Shown here in pieces: positions 1-9,030 of a DNA stretch of 64,000 nucleotides (its first letter is position 1; each line of letters starts with the position of its first letter). A model generated the notes under the pieces. It made no database searches. It was given only the letters and a program-made list of their open reading frames with translations, and had not been told where the DNA came from. Source of the stretch: Ignavibacteria bacterium (GTDB lineage Bacteria > Bacteroidota > Ignavibacteria > Tepidaquicellales > Tepidaquicellaceae); contig JADJAH010000003.1 in NCBI GenBank assembly GCA_016704345.1, positions 62,001-126,000 on the forward strand, given 5' to 3'. Both the position numbers and the translations under genes were made by a program.

Positions 1-40
1 AATGTCTCAAGTTAATTTTCTTCAGGGCGCTCCGGGATCG

Positions 41-83
41 AATATTTTTCATTTTTAATTTCTAATTTTTAATTCTTGATTCT
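41..83. repeat. AT-rich repeat overlapping the psuG stop
   Basis: This run is made of variants of TTTTTAATT and TAATTCTTGATT. The same repeat family recurs after several other genes in the window (near 2045, 35107, 40968, 46991, 50470 and 56203). Here it supplies the last codons and the TAA stop of the minus-strand psuG gene, so the protein ends LRIKN. The repeat is seen directly; that it invaded the gene end is inferred. Confidence 0.6.
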
Positions 84-989
84 AAGACAGCACGCTATCT
101 CGGCAGCAAGTTTTGCGTTGTTCTTCACAAGTTCAATGTTAGATCTCAGACTTTCACCTCCTGTGATTTTCTTGATCTCCGAAAGCAAAAACGGTGTAAC
201 ATCTTTTCCCTTTATTCCATTGGAGTCAGCAGACTTCAGCGCTTCACTTATGGCTTTATCAATTATGCTTTTATCAAATGAGAATTCATCGGGAACAGGG
301 TTCGCAATAATCAATCCTCCCTTCAGGCCAAGTTTGTATTTTGCTTTTATTACCTCGGCAATTGATTCGGGAGTGTCTAATCTGTAATTGACTTTGAATC
401 CCGACTCTCTTGTAAAGAAAGCAGGAAATTCATCAGTCCTGTAACCGATGACAGGCACGCCGAGAGTTTCAAGGTATTCGAGTGTTAATCCGATATCCAA
501 AATTGACTTAACTCCTGCAGATACAACGGCGACATCAGTCTGCGCAAGTTCTGTAAGGTCTGCGGAAATGTCGAATGTGTTTGATGCATTGCGGTGAACT
601 CCTCCGATTCCTCCGGTAGCAAAAATTCTAATCCCCGCAAGTGCTGCACAGATCATGGTTGCCGAGACGGTTGTTGCGGCACTCATCTTGCCCGCAACTA
701 TTACAGGCAGATCTCTTCTTGATGCTTTCAGAATGTTCTTATCCGAGGAAAGAAATTCAAGATCAGTATCGTACAGACCAATTCTTATGATTCCGTTAAT
801 GACGGCAATAGTTGCAGGTGTTGCTCTATTTTCACGGACAATGTTTTCAACCTGCAAGGCAGTTTCGTAATTCTGCGGATAAGGCATACCGTGAGAGATG
901 ATTGTTGACTCGAGCGCAACTACGGGTTCACTCTTCGACAAAGCTGATCTGACCTCATCGGAGATATTGATGTGTCCTTTAAGATTCAT
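69..989 (-). CDS. psuG: Pseudouridine-5'-phosphate glycosidase
   Basis: This enzyme reversibly cleaves pseudouridine 5'-phosphate into uracil and ribose 5-phosphate in the cytoplasm. The 306-residue product has the full family length. Family hallmarks are VALESTIISHGMPYPQN near residues 24-40 (with the catalytic Glu), SRRDLPVIVAGK near 90-101, FATGGIGGVHR, and AGVKSILDIG with the catalytic Lys. The C-terminal block TPFLLSEIKKITGGESL also matches. The ATG start at 989 lies inside the 3' end of the upstream psuK gene (11-bp overlap), so the two are probably translationally coupled and form a two-step pathway. The last residues (LRIKN) are encoded by an AT-rich intergenic-type repeat, so the native C-terminus may have been replaced. 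The family assignment is very secure. Confidence 0.95.
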   Translation of the reverse strand: MNLKGHINISDEVRSALSKSEPVVALESTIISHGMPYPQNYETALQVENIVRENRATPATIAVINGIIRIGLYDTDLEFLSSDKNILKASRRDLPVIVAGKMSAATTVSATMICAALAGIRIFATGGIGGVHRNASNTFDISADLTELAQTDVAVVSAGVKSILDIGLTLEYLETLGVPVIGYRTDEFPAFFTRESGFKVNYRLDTPESIAEVIKAKYKLGLKGGLIIANPVPDEFSFDKSIIDKAISEALKSADSNGIKGKDVTPFLLSEIKKITGGESLRSNIELVKNNAKLAAEIACCLRIKN

Positions 990-1926
990 TATGGCTATAT
1001 ATATTATAAACTTCCATCAAACTTTCTTTCGTCAGCTTTTCAGAGACGGAGTTTAATGACTGTAAAGCAAAGTAAGATGCGCATATTCCAAACTTGCCTG
1101 CGGTATTAAAACTTCCGTCATTTAAGATTGAAAAAATAAAACCCGCATTGAATGCATCTCCCGCTCCGTTGACTTCAACAGCACCAGTTCGTATTGGTTT
1201 GAATCTGTGGATTCTTCCGGCTGCAACCTCCAGCGCATCAGCTCCGTCTTTGTCTTTCTTAAGAATAATGACTTTGTATTTTTTGCAGTCTTCTCTTTTT
1301 GCCAACTCTGAAATATCCGGAGTAACAGTTCCATCGCCAAACAACTTTCTGAACTCCGCCTTGTTAACGGAAAGAAAATCAACGTGTCCATCTATCTCTT
1401 TTACACGGGCAGATTTCTCCGCGGACACAACATCAACAAAAACAGGTATTCCATTTTCATTTGCAAATGACACTGCCTCATTGAGAGCTTCTGCGTTCAA
1501 ATTAGTATCCAGTACTATCATGTTGCTTTCTTTCAATGTCTTTGAATTGCTTCTTATGTAATCTGCAGTCACCAGATCTGATGTTCTCTGCGTATCATTC
1601 ACAGCGTAATGGAAATTTTTGCTTATGTTTGATACAGCCAAATATACTGATGTGCTTACCGCTGAAGTCTTGATAACGCCTTCGCTGTTAACACCGGCAG
1701 AGTCAGTTCTCTTTAAGATTAACCTTCCGAATTCATCATCACCGATACAGCCGAACAGCTTCACATTCAAACCGAGCAGTGAAAGGTTCTCCGCAATATT
1801 TCTTGCAACACCGCCCGATGAGAAATGAATTATTCCGGGATGAGAATCAGATTCAATGCTCTCAGAATCTGCAATTCCTTTTATGTCAATGTTGATACCT
1901 CCAATTATGGAAACGATTCCTTTCAT
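979..1926 (-). CDS. psuK: PfkB-family kinase, probable pseudouridine kinase
   Basis: This is a ribokinase/PfkB-fold sugar kinase of 315 residues. The N-terminus has SIIGGINIDIKG. Near residues 36-52 is SSGGVARNIAENLSLLG, the substrate-side Gly-rich loop. The C-terminal ATP/anion-hole motif NGAGDAFNAGF carries the catalytic Asp near residue 257. Members of the family phosphorylate many sugars and nucleosides. The overlap with psuG makes pseudouridine the likely substrate, giving the 5'-phosphate that PsuG cleaves. No pseudouridine transporter is next to the pair. The kinase family is seen in sequence; the substrate is inferred from the operon. Confidence 0.88.
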   Translation of the reverse strand: MKGIVSIIGGINIDIKGIADSESIESDSHPGIIHFSSGGVARNIAENLSLLGLNVKLFGCIGDDEFGRLILKRTDSAGVNSEGVIKTSAVSTSVYLAVSNISKNFHYAVNDTQRTSDLVTADYIRSNSKTLKESNMIVLDTNLNAEALNEAVSFANENGIPVFVDVVSAEKSARVKEIDGHVDFLSVNKAEFRKLFGDGTVTPDISELAKREDCKKYKVIILKKDKDGADALEVAAGRIHRFKPIRTGAVEVNGAGDAFNAGFIFSILNDGSFNTAGKFGICASYFALQSLNSVSEKLTKESLMEVYNIYSHNES

Positions 1927-2042
1927 AACTTCTTTCTCATGGCTTTAAAATAATCTTATGGATTCAGAAAAAGTAAGTACTAAATTAATTCAGTCATACA
2001 ATTCTGAACGGCATCGTCCTTCTGCCCTTCTGTTGCGGATGA

Positions 2043-2104
2043 AAACATTCCTAATTCTTAATTCTTAATTCCTAATTCTCTTTAGGACGCTGCGGGAGTG
2101 GAAT
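2043..2104. repeat. AT-rich repeat followed by a GC-rich repeat
   Basis: Several AATTCTTAATTCCTAATTC-type units are followed by CTTTAGGACGCTGCGGGAGT. Degenerate relatives of the second part occur near 20-45 and near 4117-4136 (AAGACGCTGCGAGAGTGGAA). It lies between the divergent psuK and the amidotransferase gene. No function is visible. Confidence 0.5.
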
Positions 2105-2201
2105 ACCTCAGCCTCATTAAAGTGGTTGGCAGCCGTAAAAATTCTGCAACTCAAAAAGTGGACTTGAATCCATTGCAATGAAAGAATAGTTTTGAATCAT
2201 A

Positions 2202-3023
2202 ATGTGCAGATGGCTGGCTTATACCGGAGCTTCGATATTAATGAGTGAACTTCTCATTAAGCCAAAGGATAATCTCATACATCAGAGTTTACATGCTTCT
2301 GAAGCTCCGCGCGCAACAACAAACGGTGACGGTTACGGGCTTGGCTGGTATGATAAGCAGCCGCAACCGGGTTTGTTCAGAAGCATACGACCCGCCTGGA
2401 ATGATATGAACCTCCATGATCTGGCATCGCATATTGAATCTCCTTTGTTCATGTCGCATGTGCGTGCAGCTTCTCTCGCTCCTGTTCAGGAAACAAACTG
2501 TCATCCGTTCAGATACAACAATTGGCTTTTCATGCATAACGGACAGATCGCACAGTTTGAATTTCTTCGTCAGGCGCTTCTCGCAAAAATCTCACCGGAA
2601 TTTTTTAATGATCTGATGGGCACGACGGATTCCGAAGTGATGTTCTATCTTGCTCTCACATTTGGATTGGAGAAAGATGTGCCTTCTGCAATTGCAGAAA
2701 TGGTACGGGTTGTGAAGTCCGAGGGCGAAAAAAGGGGTGTTACCGGAGATATATGGATGACTCTCGCAATCTCCAATGGAAAGAATTTGTGGGCTTTTAA
2801 ATACGGAAGCAACGGCAAAGGACCGTCGCTATATATTAGTCCGAGCATTGATGAGCTAGTCCGCATCAATCCGCATTTGAAAGGAATGTATGGAGACTTT
2901 GCCGTATGCCTGGTCTCCGAACCAATCGGTGATTATCAGGAAACATGGAGAGTCATCCCGGAAAACTCCGTAGTGTTAGTGAAAGATCAGAAAGTTACTG
3001 TTGATTCATTTCAGGTGATCTGA
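2202..3023 (+). CDS. Class II glutamine amidotransferase (YafJ/EgtC-like)
   Basis: This Ntn-fold amidohydrolase of 273 residues begins MCRWLAYTG, so after Met removal Cys2 is the N-terminal nucleophile of class II glutamine amidotransferases. Supporting motifs are GDGYGLGWY near residue 45, SHVRAAS near 87, NCHPFRYNNWLFMHNGQ near 99-115, and TDSEVMFYLAL near 141. The length and motifs match the stand-alone YafJ/EgtC/DUG3 group. That group acts on gamma-glutamyl substrates in thiol metabolism (EgtC in ergothioneine synthesis, DUG3 in glutathione breakdown). The partner and substrate here are unknown, because neighbouring genes give no clue. It stands alone, divergent from psuK, with an ATG start fixed by the Cys2 requirement. 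Confidence 0.9.
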   Translation: MCRWLAYTGASILMSELLIKPKDNLIHQSLHASEAPRATTNGDGYGLGWYDKQPQPGLFRSIRPAWNDMNLHDLASHIESPLFMSHVRAASLAPVQETNCHPFRYNNWLFMHNGQIAQFEFLRQALLAKISPEFFNDLMGTTDSEVMFYLALTFGLEKDVPSAIAEMVRVVKSEGEKRGVTGDIWMTLAISNGKNLWAFKYGSNGKGPSLYISPSIDELVRINPHLKGMYGDFAVCLVSEPIGDYQETWRVIPENSVVLVKDQKVTVDSFQVI

Positions 3024-3117
3024 GGGTGAAAACTTTCATCCGATCAGCCCGATGTCGTTTCCTGTTGCGTCTGAGTCCCGGAAGAGCGCCGGAGACTCAT
3101 CCGAGGACGAGATCATC

Positions 3118-4068
3118 CTACTTCACCAATGCCATGCGCTTCACACCCATCTGCTTTCCGTCAACATTCAGTGAGTAGAAGTAAACACCGCTCGGAAGAT
3201 CTGCCGCATTGAACTCTACTGCATGCTTCCCCGCCGGCATGATTTCATTCACAAGTGATGCAACTTCCCTTCCTGCAATGTCATATACTTTCAGCATAAC
3301 GAAATTCCTAATTCTTAATTCGTAATTGATAATTGTACTCGGGTTGAATGGGTTGGGGTAATTTTGAGACAGAAATATTTCATTCGGCTGTAAATTGTTG
3401 AGCTGTTGAATATCCGTCAGTGTTGTATCACCATAAACTACTCCGTCCAATATGCATCCTTCTAAACCAAACAATTCTCCGCTTTCGAGTTCACATGAAT
3501 GATATCCGACAAATCCGATTCCATCGGCAATTGCGTAATATGCGGTGATGCCTCCAAAATATGAGGCAGCAAAACCTTTGACTGTTCTGTTCTGTCCAAA
3601 AATATTTTGAGTGTAAATTGAACCGCACGTTGCGTGCGGCGTGACAACATTAAATCTCTTGCATGCAAAAGAATTGTTTTGAGCAATCAAAAGGCTGTCA
3701 AGAAGAAACTCTGAATTTGTCAGTGAATCAAACGCATAGACATTCATGGAATTAGAATCCACGCGCTGATAGGTCCATGGTTTTGCTTGTCCTCCTGTCA
3801 GCCACCAACCTGTAAACTTGTAGTAATATTTACCGTTTGGTTTTAATACATAGTCTGTGATAGTAACTCGTTTTTTGGCAAGCAGCTCAAAAGGATTGCA
3901 TTGAATCCACAAACTGATCTGATGATACACATAAACATTACCGACTTTAAGAGGATAGAACTTTGCAGCTGTGCTATCCCAGGCTTTCGAATCTTGTGGT
4001 TGAATCAGAAGAAAGCATACGAGAGCAGCCGGGATGTTTTTCAATAATTTCTTTATAATAATTTTCAT
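3118..4068 (-). CDS. Secreted protein with T9SS type-A sorting domain
   Basis: The 316-residue product has a signal peptide at residues 1-29, with hydrophobic core AALVCFLL. A globular middle (about 30-230) has no family I recognise. The C-terminal 80-85 residues are a T9SS type-A sorting domain: SQNYPNPFNPST, then KVYDIAGREVASLVN, and a tail ending GVKRMALVK. Known T9SS cargo is exported by Sec and then moved across the outer membrane, with the tail cleaved. The sorting domain is very similar at DNA level to that of the next gene (4212-6842), while the upstream parts are unrelated. This suggests a swapped or homogenised cassette. Part of the domain is encoded by AT-repeat-like DNA (about 3304-3342). 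Confidence 0.85.
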   Translation of the reverse strand: MKIIIKKLLKNIPAALVCFLLIQPQDSKAWDSTAAKFYPLKVGNVYVYHQISLWIQCNPFELLAKKRVTITDYVLKPNGKYYYKFTGWWLTGGQAKPWTYQRVDSNSMNVYAFDSLTNSEFLLDSLLIAQNNSFACKRFNVVTPHATCGSIYTQNIFGQNRTVKGFAASYFGGITAYYAIADGIGFVGYHSCELESGELFGLEGCILDGVVYGDTTLTDIQQLNNLQPNEIFLSQNYPNPFNPSTIINYELRIRNFVMLKVYDIAGREVASLVNEIMPAGKHAVEFNAADLPSGVYFYSLNVDGKQMGVKRMALVK

Positions 4069-4211
4069 GACTGGTTATGTTTATATTGTCTCCGCAGTGT
4101 CTCCCGGTGATTTTCTAAAGACGCTGCGAGAGTGGAAATTTGTAATTTTCAGTTCTAAGCCGGAATGGAGTTGATCTGTTGCGTCTGCCTGCCACGGCGG
4201 ACCAAAAATTT

Positions 4212-6842
4212 CTACTTCACAAGTGCCATGCGCTTCACATCCATCTTTTTTCCGTCAACATTCAATGAGTAGAAGTAAACTCCGCTCGAAAGATCCTCCG
4301 CATTGAACTCCACTTCATGCTTACCCGCTGGCATGATATCATTTACAAGTGTCGCAACTTCCCTTCCTGCAATGTCATATACTTTCAGCTCAACGAAATT
4401 ATTAATTCTCAATTCGTAATTGATAATTGTCTTCGGGTTGAACGGGTTGGGATAGTTCTGATATAATTCAAAGTCATTGGTAATCATCTCAGTTCCGCCG
4501 GAAACATTCACAGGATTCTGCAACAGCTTTCTCTCATACACTCCGTTGCCGTGTGTGGTTGCGCGGATGCCACGGTTGGGATAAACAACAGTGATATCAA
4601 ACACCAGCGAGTATGGCATTCCCGTCATGTACTCGTTCCAGGTTGTGCCGCCGTTGGTTGTAACGTAAACTCCGAGATCATTGCCTACATATATATTCTG
4701 CTGATATACAGGATCGTTCACTATGCTGTGGCATGGCGCATCAGGCAGGTTGCCGCTGATGTCAGTCCATGTAGTTCCGGCATCGGTTGTTCTGTACACA
4801 TGCCCGGAGCCGAATCCGCCATATGTAACAAATGCCTCCGCGGAATTCCTGTCGCTTACATGCATGTCAGTGGCATACCTGACTGGCATTGAGGCGGATG
4901 TTATGTTGGTCCAGTTCAATCCTGCATTGACTGAACGGAAGACTTTCCCCGCTGTATTACCGCAGTAGACCGTGTCAACGCCGGTTGCTGATGAAGCTAT
5001 CGAAAGAATTCTTGCGCCGCCAAAGACTGTTGTGCCGTAAGGTCCCTGCCAGCTTCCGCCGCCGACTGTTGATTTGTAGATTGAAAGTCCGCCAACATAC
5101 ATTACCAGCGGATTAGATCTGCATGAAATGAACGGAGCAACGAAGCAGTAGTTGTTTCCGTTACCCGCTCCGGGAGGTGAAATCCCGGACCAGCTTACGC
5201 CGCCGTCATTTGATCTGTTGATTGAACCGTTTGTATATTCAGTATAACAAATCTGATCATTCTGCGAATTTATAGCGCAGCTCATTCCGTCCCCATAAAA
5301 AGTCTTATACCACGAAGGCGTGCCCTGGAAGAATGCCGAGCGGTTGTCCTGCAATCCGCCGAGACAGAAGATTGAGTCCTGAAATGAATTCGCGAAGCTT
5401 GCATAAAATTGTGTGGTGACAAATCCGCCGTTGCATGAGTAAAATGTTTCGCCGTAGTTGTTGGATCTGTAAAGTCCACCGTCTGTTATTACATAGAGTT
5501 TGTTCGGGTCTTTGGGATTTTCTGCATAGTAGTGAACATCCGCATGGACAAAGTTATCCGGACCTTCAGGTTCGCCTGCAGGAGTAGGTCCTTCGATCCA
5601 CGCGCTCCAGTCGGATTTTGTGGAGAATGAAGAACCGCCGTTGGTTGACTTCTCAACGTTGATTGTTCCCACGAGTACTGTATTCGGATCATTCGACTTC
5701 ACAATGTGTCCGTTGTTGTACCATCCCTGACTGCCGATTGGAATTGATGTGCTAAGTTGTGACCAGTTAACTCCTGCATTTGTGCTCTTAAAATAACCGA
5801 CGTAAGAAAAGTCATTTGATATGCTTGCGTAAACTAAGTCCTGATTTCCTTTGTAGAGTTCAATAGTTGTTTTGCCGGACCAGTTGGCTGGAAGCCCGCC
5901 TGCAAGCTTTGTCCAGTTTGTGCCGCCGTTGGTTGTTTTGTAAATCCCTTTGTCTGTGAGCGGAACATTATTTGTGAGATTGCCGATAGATGCGTAGAGA
6001 ACACTTGTATCAGATTGATTCAGTTCAAGGTCCATCACCATTTTGTAGTTCAGCATCTGTGTCCAGCTTCCGCCGGCATTGTTTGATCTGTAAATACCTT
6101 CGCTTGTACCGGCGTAAAGAATATTTCTGTTCTTCGGATTTATGAGAACCTTCCATACGCCCGACTTGCTGTTGTAAGACCAGTCAAGTGACTTCGTCCA
6201 TGTCTGTCCGCCATTGGTTGTCTTGAGAATTCCGATGCCGTACATGCCGCGTGTCACTCTCACATCAAGGCCGTTTTCCGAATATTGATATCCGTAGTTC
6301 TCGCCTGTGCCGATGTACATGATGTTGGGATTAGCGGAGTCAATTGCAATAGAACTCACAGCTGATGATGGATAGCCGGTATTGATAAGAGTCCACGCCG
6401 TTGCGCCTGTTCCGCCTGTAGTTGATTTCCACAAACCGCCTGATGCCGAACCCATGAAGATCACGTTCGTATCAACGGGATGAACAGCGAGGCATAGGCT
6501 TCTTCCGCCGATATTATCGGGTCCGATGGATTTCCATTGTCCGAGGTCATCACGCTGATTGATGTTCTGCAGATTTGCTTTTGAGTATTCGAATGCCTGA
6601 TAGAATTTGTCCTGAGGAATGTCTTCATCAGGGAATGCCCTGATCTCACTCATCCATTGCATAGATTCCATTGCGCCGGATGCTTTTCTGTTTTCCTTCT
6701 TTTCTTCAATGACTTCGCCGGATTTCTTATTGGTGGATTTATCTTTCGGAACGGTTCTTGTCTTTTCGATGCCGAGAGAGAGTAGCAGTGTCAGCCCGGC
6801 AAAGATTATGATGCCGAGGAGGATGTATAGTTTGGATTTCAT
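4212..6842 (-). CDS. BNR/sortilin-like repeat protein with T9SS sorting domain
   Basis: The 876-residue product has an N-terminal hydrophobic segment (residues 5-23, YILLGIIIFAGLTLLL) that serves as signal sequence, then a Lys/Glu-rich linker to about residue 60. From about 100 to 780 it carries many GG-x-(S/T)-W or NAGGSWTQ-type Asp-box/BNR repeats (GGTNWTKL, GGQTWTKS, GGTTWNEY). These predict one or more beta-propellers of the sortilin/Ycf48-like class. The end is a T9SS type-A domain (YQNYPNPFNP, VYDIAGREVATLVN, RMALVK). It is probably exported to the surface; no catalytic role can be assigned. It is co-oriented with the downstream T9SS gene, with a 143-bp gap holding repeat debris. The 5' side is divergent from the YkgJ-type gene. 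Confidence 0.88.
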   Translation of the reverse strand: MKSKLYILLGIIIFAGLTLLLSLGIEKTRTVPKDKSTNKKSGEVIEEKKENRKASGAMESMQWMSEIRAFPDEDIPQDKFYQAFEYSKANLQNINQRDDLGQWKSIGPDNIGGRSLCLAVHPVDTNVIFMGSASGGLWKSTTGGTGATAWTLINTGYPSSAVSSIAIDSANPNIMYIGTGENYGYQYSENGLDVRVTRGMYGIGILKTTNGGQTWTKSLDWSYNSKSGVWKVLINPKNRNILYAGTSEGIYRSNNAGGSWTQMLNYKMVMDLELNQSDTSVLYASIGNLTNNVPLTDKGIYKTTNGGTNWTKLAGGLPANWSGKTTIELYKGNQDLVYASISNDFSYVGYFKSTNAGVNWSQLSTSIPIGSQGWYNNGHIVKSNDPNTVLVGTINVEKSTNGGSSFSTKSDWSAWIEGPTPAGEPEGPDNFVHADVHYYAENPKDPNKLYVITDGGLYRSNNYGETFYSCNGGFVTTQFYASFANSFQDSIFCLGGLQDNRSAFFQGTPSWYKTFYGDGMSCAINSQNDQICYTEYTNGSINRSNDGGVSWSGISPPGAGNGNNYCFVAPFISCRSNPLVMYVGGLSIYKSTVGGGSWQGPYGTTVFGGARILSIASSATGVDTVYCGNTAGKVFRSVNAGLNWTNITSASMPVRYATDMHVSDRNSAEAFVTYGGFGSGHVYRTTDAGTTWTDISGNLPDAPCHSIVNDPVYQQNIYVGNDLGVYVTTNGGTTWNEYMTGMPYSLVFDITVVYPNRGIRATTHGNGVYERKLLQNPVNVSGGTEMITNDFELYQNYPNPFNPKTIINYELRINNFVELKVYDIAGREVATLVNDIMPAGKHEVEFNAEDLSSGVYFYSLNVDGKKMDVKRMALVK

Positions 6843-7168
6843 GGTTGTGTTACTTTTTTACAAAATTGGGGAATTGAAGAGGTGAAAGCAATTCATAATA
6901 GGAACAAGAATTCACGATCTTCCTTCATTTTCATTATTGAAGCGGAAGGTTCTTGATCATCACAGCTTTCCCTGAACAAATATCAAGCGGTTGCAGTAGA
7001 TGCCGGTGGTTGTGGTGTCCAAAAAATCCCGTAGTTAAAAAGCACAAAGAATGTATAACTTTGCCAAAACAGATTTGATGTTCACACAACGATGCGGAAA
7101 TAAATGTGAAGAATTTTTAGGGATGGAATTATAACTAACAAATTTCTTATTAACAAAACTGTAAAGCT
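6843..7168. other. Divergent intergenic region
   Basis: This 326-bp region separates the divergent BNR gene and the cysteine-cluster gene. I see no gene in it. It holds one good promoter candidate for the rightward operon at 7056-7063. The sequence near the start codon at 7169 is A-rich with no Shine-Dalgarno sequence. Confidence 0.5.
7056..7063 (+). promoter_or_regulatory. Bacteroidota-type -7 box TAACTTTG
   Basis: TAACTTTG is an exact match to the TAnnTTTG -7 element known for the Bacteroidota primary sigma factor. It lies 106 bp upstream of the ATG at 7169. No clear -33 TTTG box is visible at the expected distance, so this is a candidate only. Confidence 0.4.
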
Positions 7169-7675
7169 ATGAAACCGCTTGAGCTTGATATTCAGAAGAT
7201 CAAACTCGAAAGTGAAAGAAGGAGAGATGAAAATTTCAGATTCAGGGCATTTCTCAAAGGAGTAAATGAAAATAAACTTGACAGGCATGTTCACGAGTTA
7301 AATGAAGACATCTCCGGAAGAATTGACTGCACTGCCTGCGGCAATTGTTGCACTTCAATGTATCCTTCTGTTAGCAGTAAAGAAATAAGGATCTTGGCGA
7401 ATATTGAGAATGAATCTGAAGAATCATTTACCGAGAAATTCATTGAATATGATAAGACAGAAGGATTGCGATTTCTGAAAGGGAAACCCTGCAGATATCT
7501 TTCTGACTGCAAATGCACGATATATGAGAATCGTCCGGAAGATTGCAGATCATTTCCGTATTTACATAAGTCTAAATTTGCATCGAGGTTGTGGGGCGTG
7601 ATTGACAATTGCGCTGTCTGTCCGATTGTGTATAATGTTTACGAAGAGCTGAAGAGGATATACAGGTTCAGGTAG
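7169..7675 (+). CDS. YkgJ-family cysteine-cluster protein
   Basis: The 168-residue soluble protein carries the YkgJ/CxxCxxCC metal-binding domain. CTACGNCC lies near residues 52-59 and a second cluster, CKCTIYENRPEDCRSFP, near 116-132. A last CAVC lies near 148. The family is thought to bind zinc or an iron-sulfur cluster; its biochemical role is not established. The N-terminal 40 residues are charged and helical. The next gene starts 40 bp downstream on the same strand, so they may be co-transcribed from the promoter near 7056. The family call is firm and the function unknown. Confidence 0.85.
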   Translation: MKPLELDIQKIKLESERRRDENFRFRAFLKGVNENKLDRHVHELNEDISGRIDCTACGNCCTSMYPSVSSKEIRILANIENESEESFTEKFIEYDKTEGLRFLKGKPCRYLSDCKCTIYENRPEDCRSFPYLHKSKFASRLWGVIDNCAVCPIVYNVYEELKRIYRFR

Positions 7676-7714
7676 ACAGCATATAAAATTCAAAAATAAA
7701 ACTGGTTTAAATAA

Positions 7715-8959
7715 TTGAAAGAACTTATCAGAGAGAATCTTGAGAACCCCGAAGTTCTTGAGAAACTCTATCGCGAGGACAGCGAAAATTTCACGAACGA
7801 ATTCAACTTGGTTTATCCGGAGATCAGCGATAACCTTGTTGCCAGAGCCTGGTATGAACGCCTGAATTATTTTTCCGCAGCTTCAACCGGTTCACAGCGG
7901 AAAGAACTGATGCTTGTAATTCTTGGTTCGGTCATTGCTGCATTTATCGCAAAACTTCCGGAGATAATTTCGGTCGATCCTGAATTTTTTTATACGCGCA
8001 ACATCGGCTTCATCGTGTTCCCAATACTTACTGCCTACTTTGCATGGAAGAACAATCTGACAGCTTCATTAAAAATATTCTTTGTCGCTGTAACTCTTGC
8101 CTGTGCGTTGTTCATCAACCTGGCCTTTGCTGAAGCAAGTAGCCAAACGTTGATTCTTTCATGTATTCATATCCCATTACTGCTTTGGACAATTCTGGGA
8201 ATTGCATATTCGGGAGGAGTAAACACAGGAAAGGATAGGAGGATTTCTTTTCTCCGTTACAACGGAGACCTTGTTGTCATGACCACAGTGATATTGCTTG
8301 CCGGAGCAATCTTTGCGCTTGTGTCGCTTCGGTTGTTCATGTTGATTGACTGGGATGTCAGCAAGTTCTACACAGAGTACTTAATTATCTGTGGACTGGC
8401 GGCATTACCTAACGTTGCAAACTATGTGCTTCAAAATAATAATCAGGTCGTAAGCAAGGTATCACCGGTGATTGCCAGAATATTCAGTCCGATAGTACTC
8501 GTAACAGTATTCATCTATCTTCTGGCAATGATCTCCAAAGGAAAGGATCCTTTTATGGACAGAGATTTTCTCATAGTTTTCAATCTGTTACTGATAGGTG
8601 TGATGGCAATAATTCTGTTCAGTGTTGCTGAAGCTTCGCGAACATCAAAAGGCAAATCCGAAAAGGCGATACTGTTCATGCTGTCGCTAGTTACCGTTGC
8701 CGTAAATTGCATTGCTCTGTCGGCCATACTTTTCAGAATTAACGAATGGGGAATAACTCCAAACAGGGCTGCAGTGCTTGGGGGGAACGTGTTGTTTCTT
8801 GCGAACCTGGTATTTATTACTTTCCATCTCTGGAAGTCATTTAAGAAAGGTGCAGGAATAGAAACTGTTTCAATCTCAATAGCACGCTTTCTGCCGGTTT
8901 ACAGTCTGTGGGCCGTAATAGTCGCTTTCATTTTTCCGATAATTTTCGGATTCAAATAA
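7715..8959 (+). CDS. Multi-pass membrane protein, DUF4153-like
   Basis: The 414-residue protein has a short soluble N-terminus (residues 1-65) followed by about ten to eleven hydrophobic segments. One is LVILGSVIAAFIAKLP near 71 and another LWAVIVAFIFPIIFGF at the extreme C-terminus. The stretch RIFSPIVLVTVFIYLL with GKDPFMDRDFLIVFN resembles the DUF4153 membrane family, which has no assigned function. The start is a TTG at 7715, chosen because it precedes a charged helix in frame; no ATG fits better. It lies 40 bp downstream of the cysteine-cluster gene. The membrane nature is clear; the family name is from memory of the motif and less certain. Confidence 0.7.
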   Translation: MKELIRENLENPEVLEKLYREDSENFTNEFNLVYPEISDNLVARAWYERLNYFSAASTGSQRKELMLVILGSVIAAFIAKLPEIISVDPEFFYTRNIGFIVFPILTAYFAWKNNLTASLKIFFVAVTLACALFINLAFAEASSQTLILSCIHIPLLLWTILGIAYSGGVNTGKDRRISFLRYNGDLVVMTTVILLAGAIFALVSLRLFMLIDWDVSKFYTEYLIICGLAALPNVANYVLQNNNQVVSKVSPVIARIFSPIVLVTVFIYLLAMISKGKDPFMDRDFLIVFNLLLIGVMAIILFSVAEASRTSKGKSEKAILFMLSLVTVAVNCIALSAILFRINEWGITPNRAAVLGGNVLFLANLVFITFHLWKSFKKGAGIETVSISIARFLPVYSLWAVIVAFIFPIIFGFK

Positions 8960-9013
8960 AAACCATTTGGGGTTTCTCCCCTTTAAACCATTTTGGGGTT
9001 TCTCCCCTTTTTA
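8960..9013. repeat. Tandem 27-bp repeat with GGGG/CCCC hairpins
   Basis: Two head-to-tail copies of an AAACCATTTTGGGGTTTCTC-type unit of about 27 bp start right after the stop codon. Each can fold GGGG with CCCC across a TTTCT loop, and the second is followed by TTTTT. It may act as a weak terminator or processing site between the membrane protein and the ASCH gene. Confidence 0.5.
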
Positions 9014-9030
9014 GAAAATTTTAAAATAAT

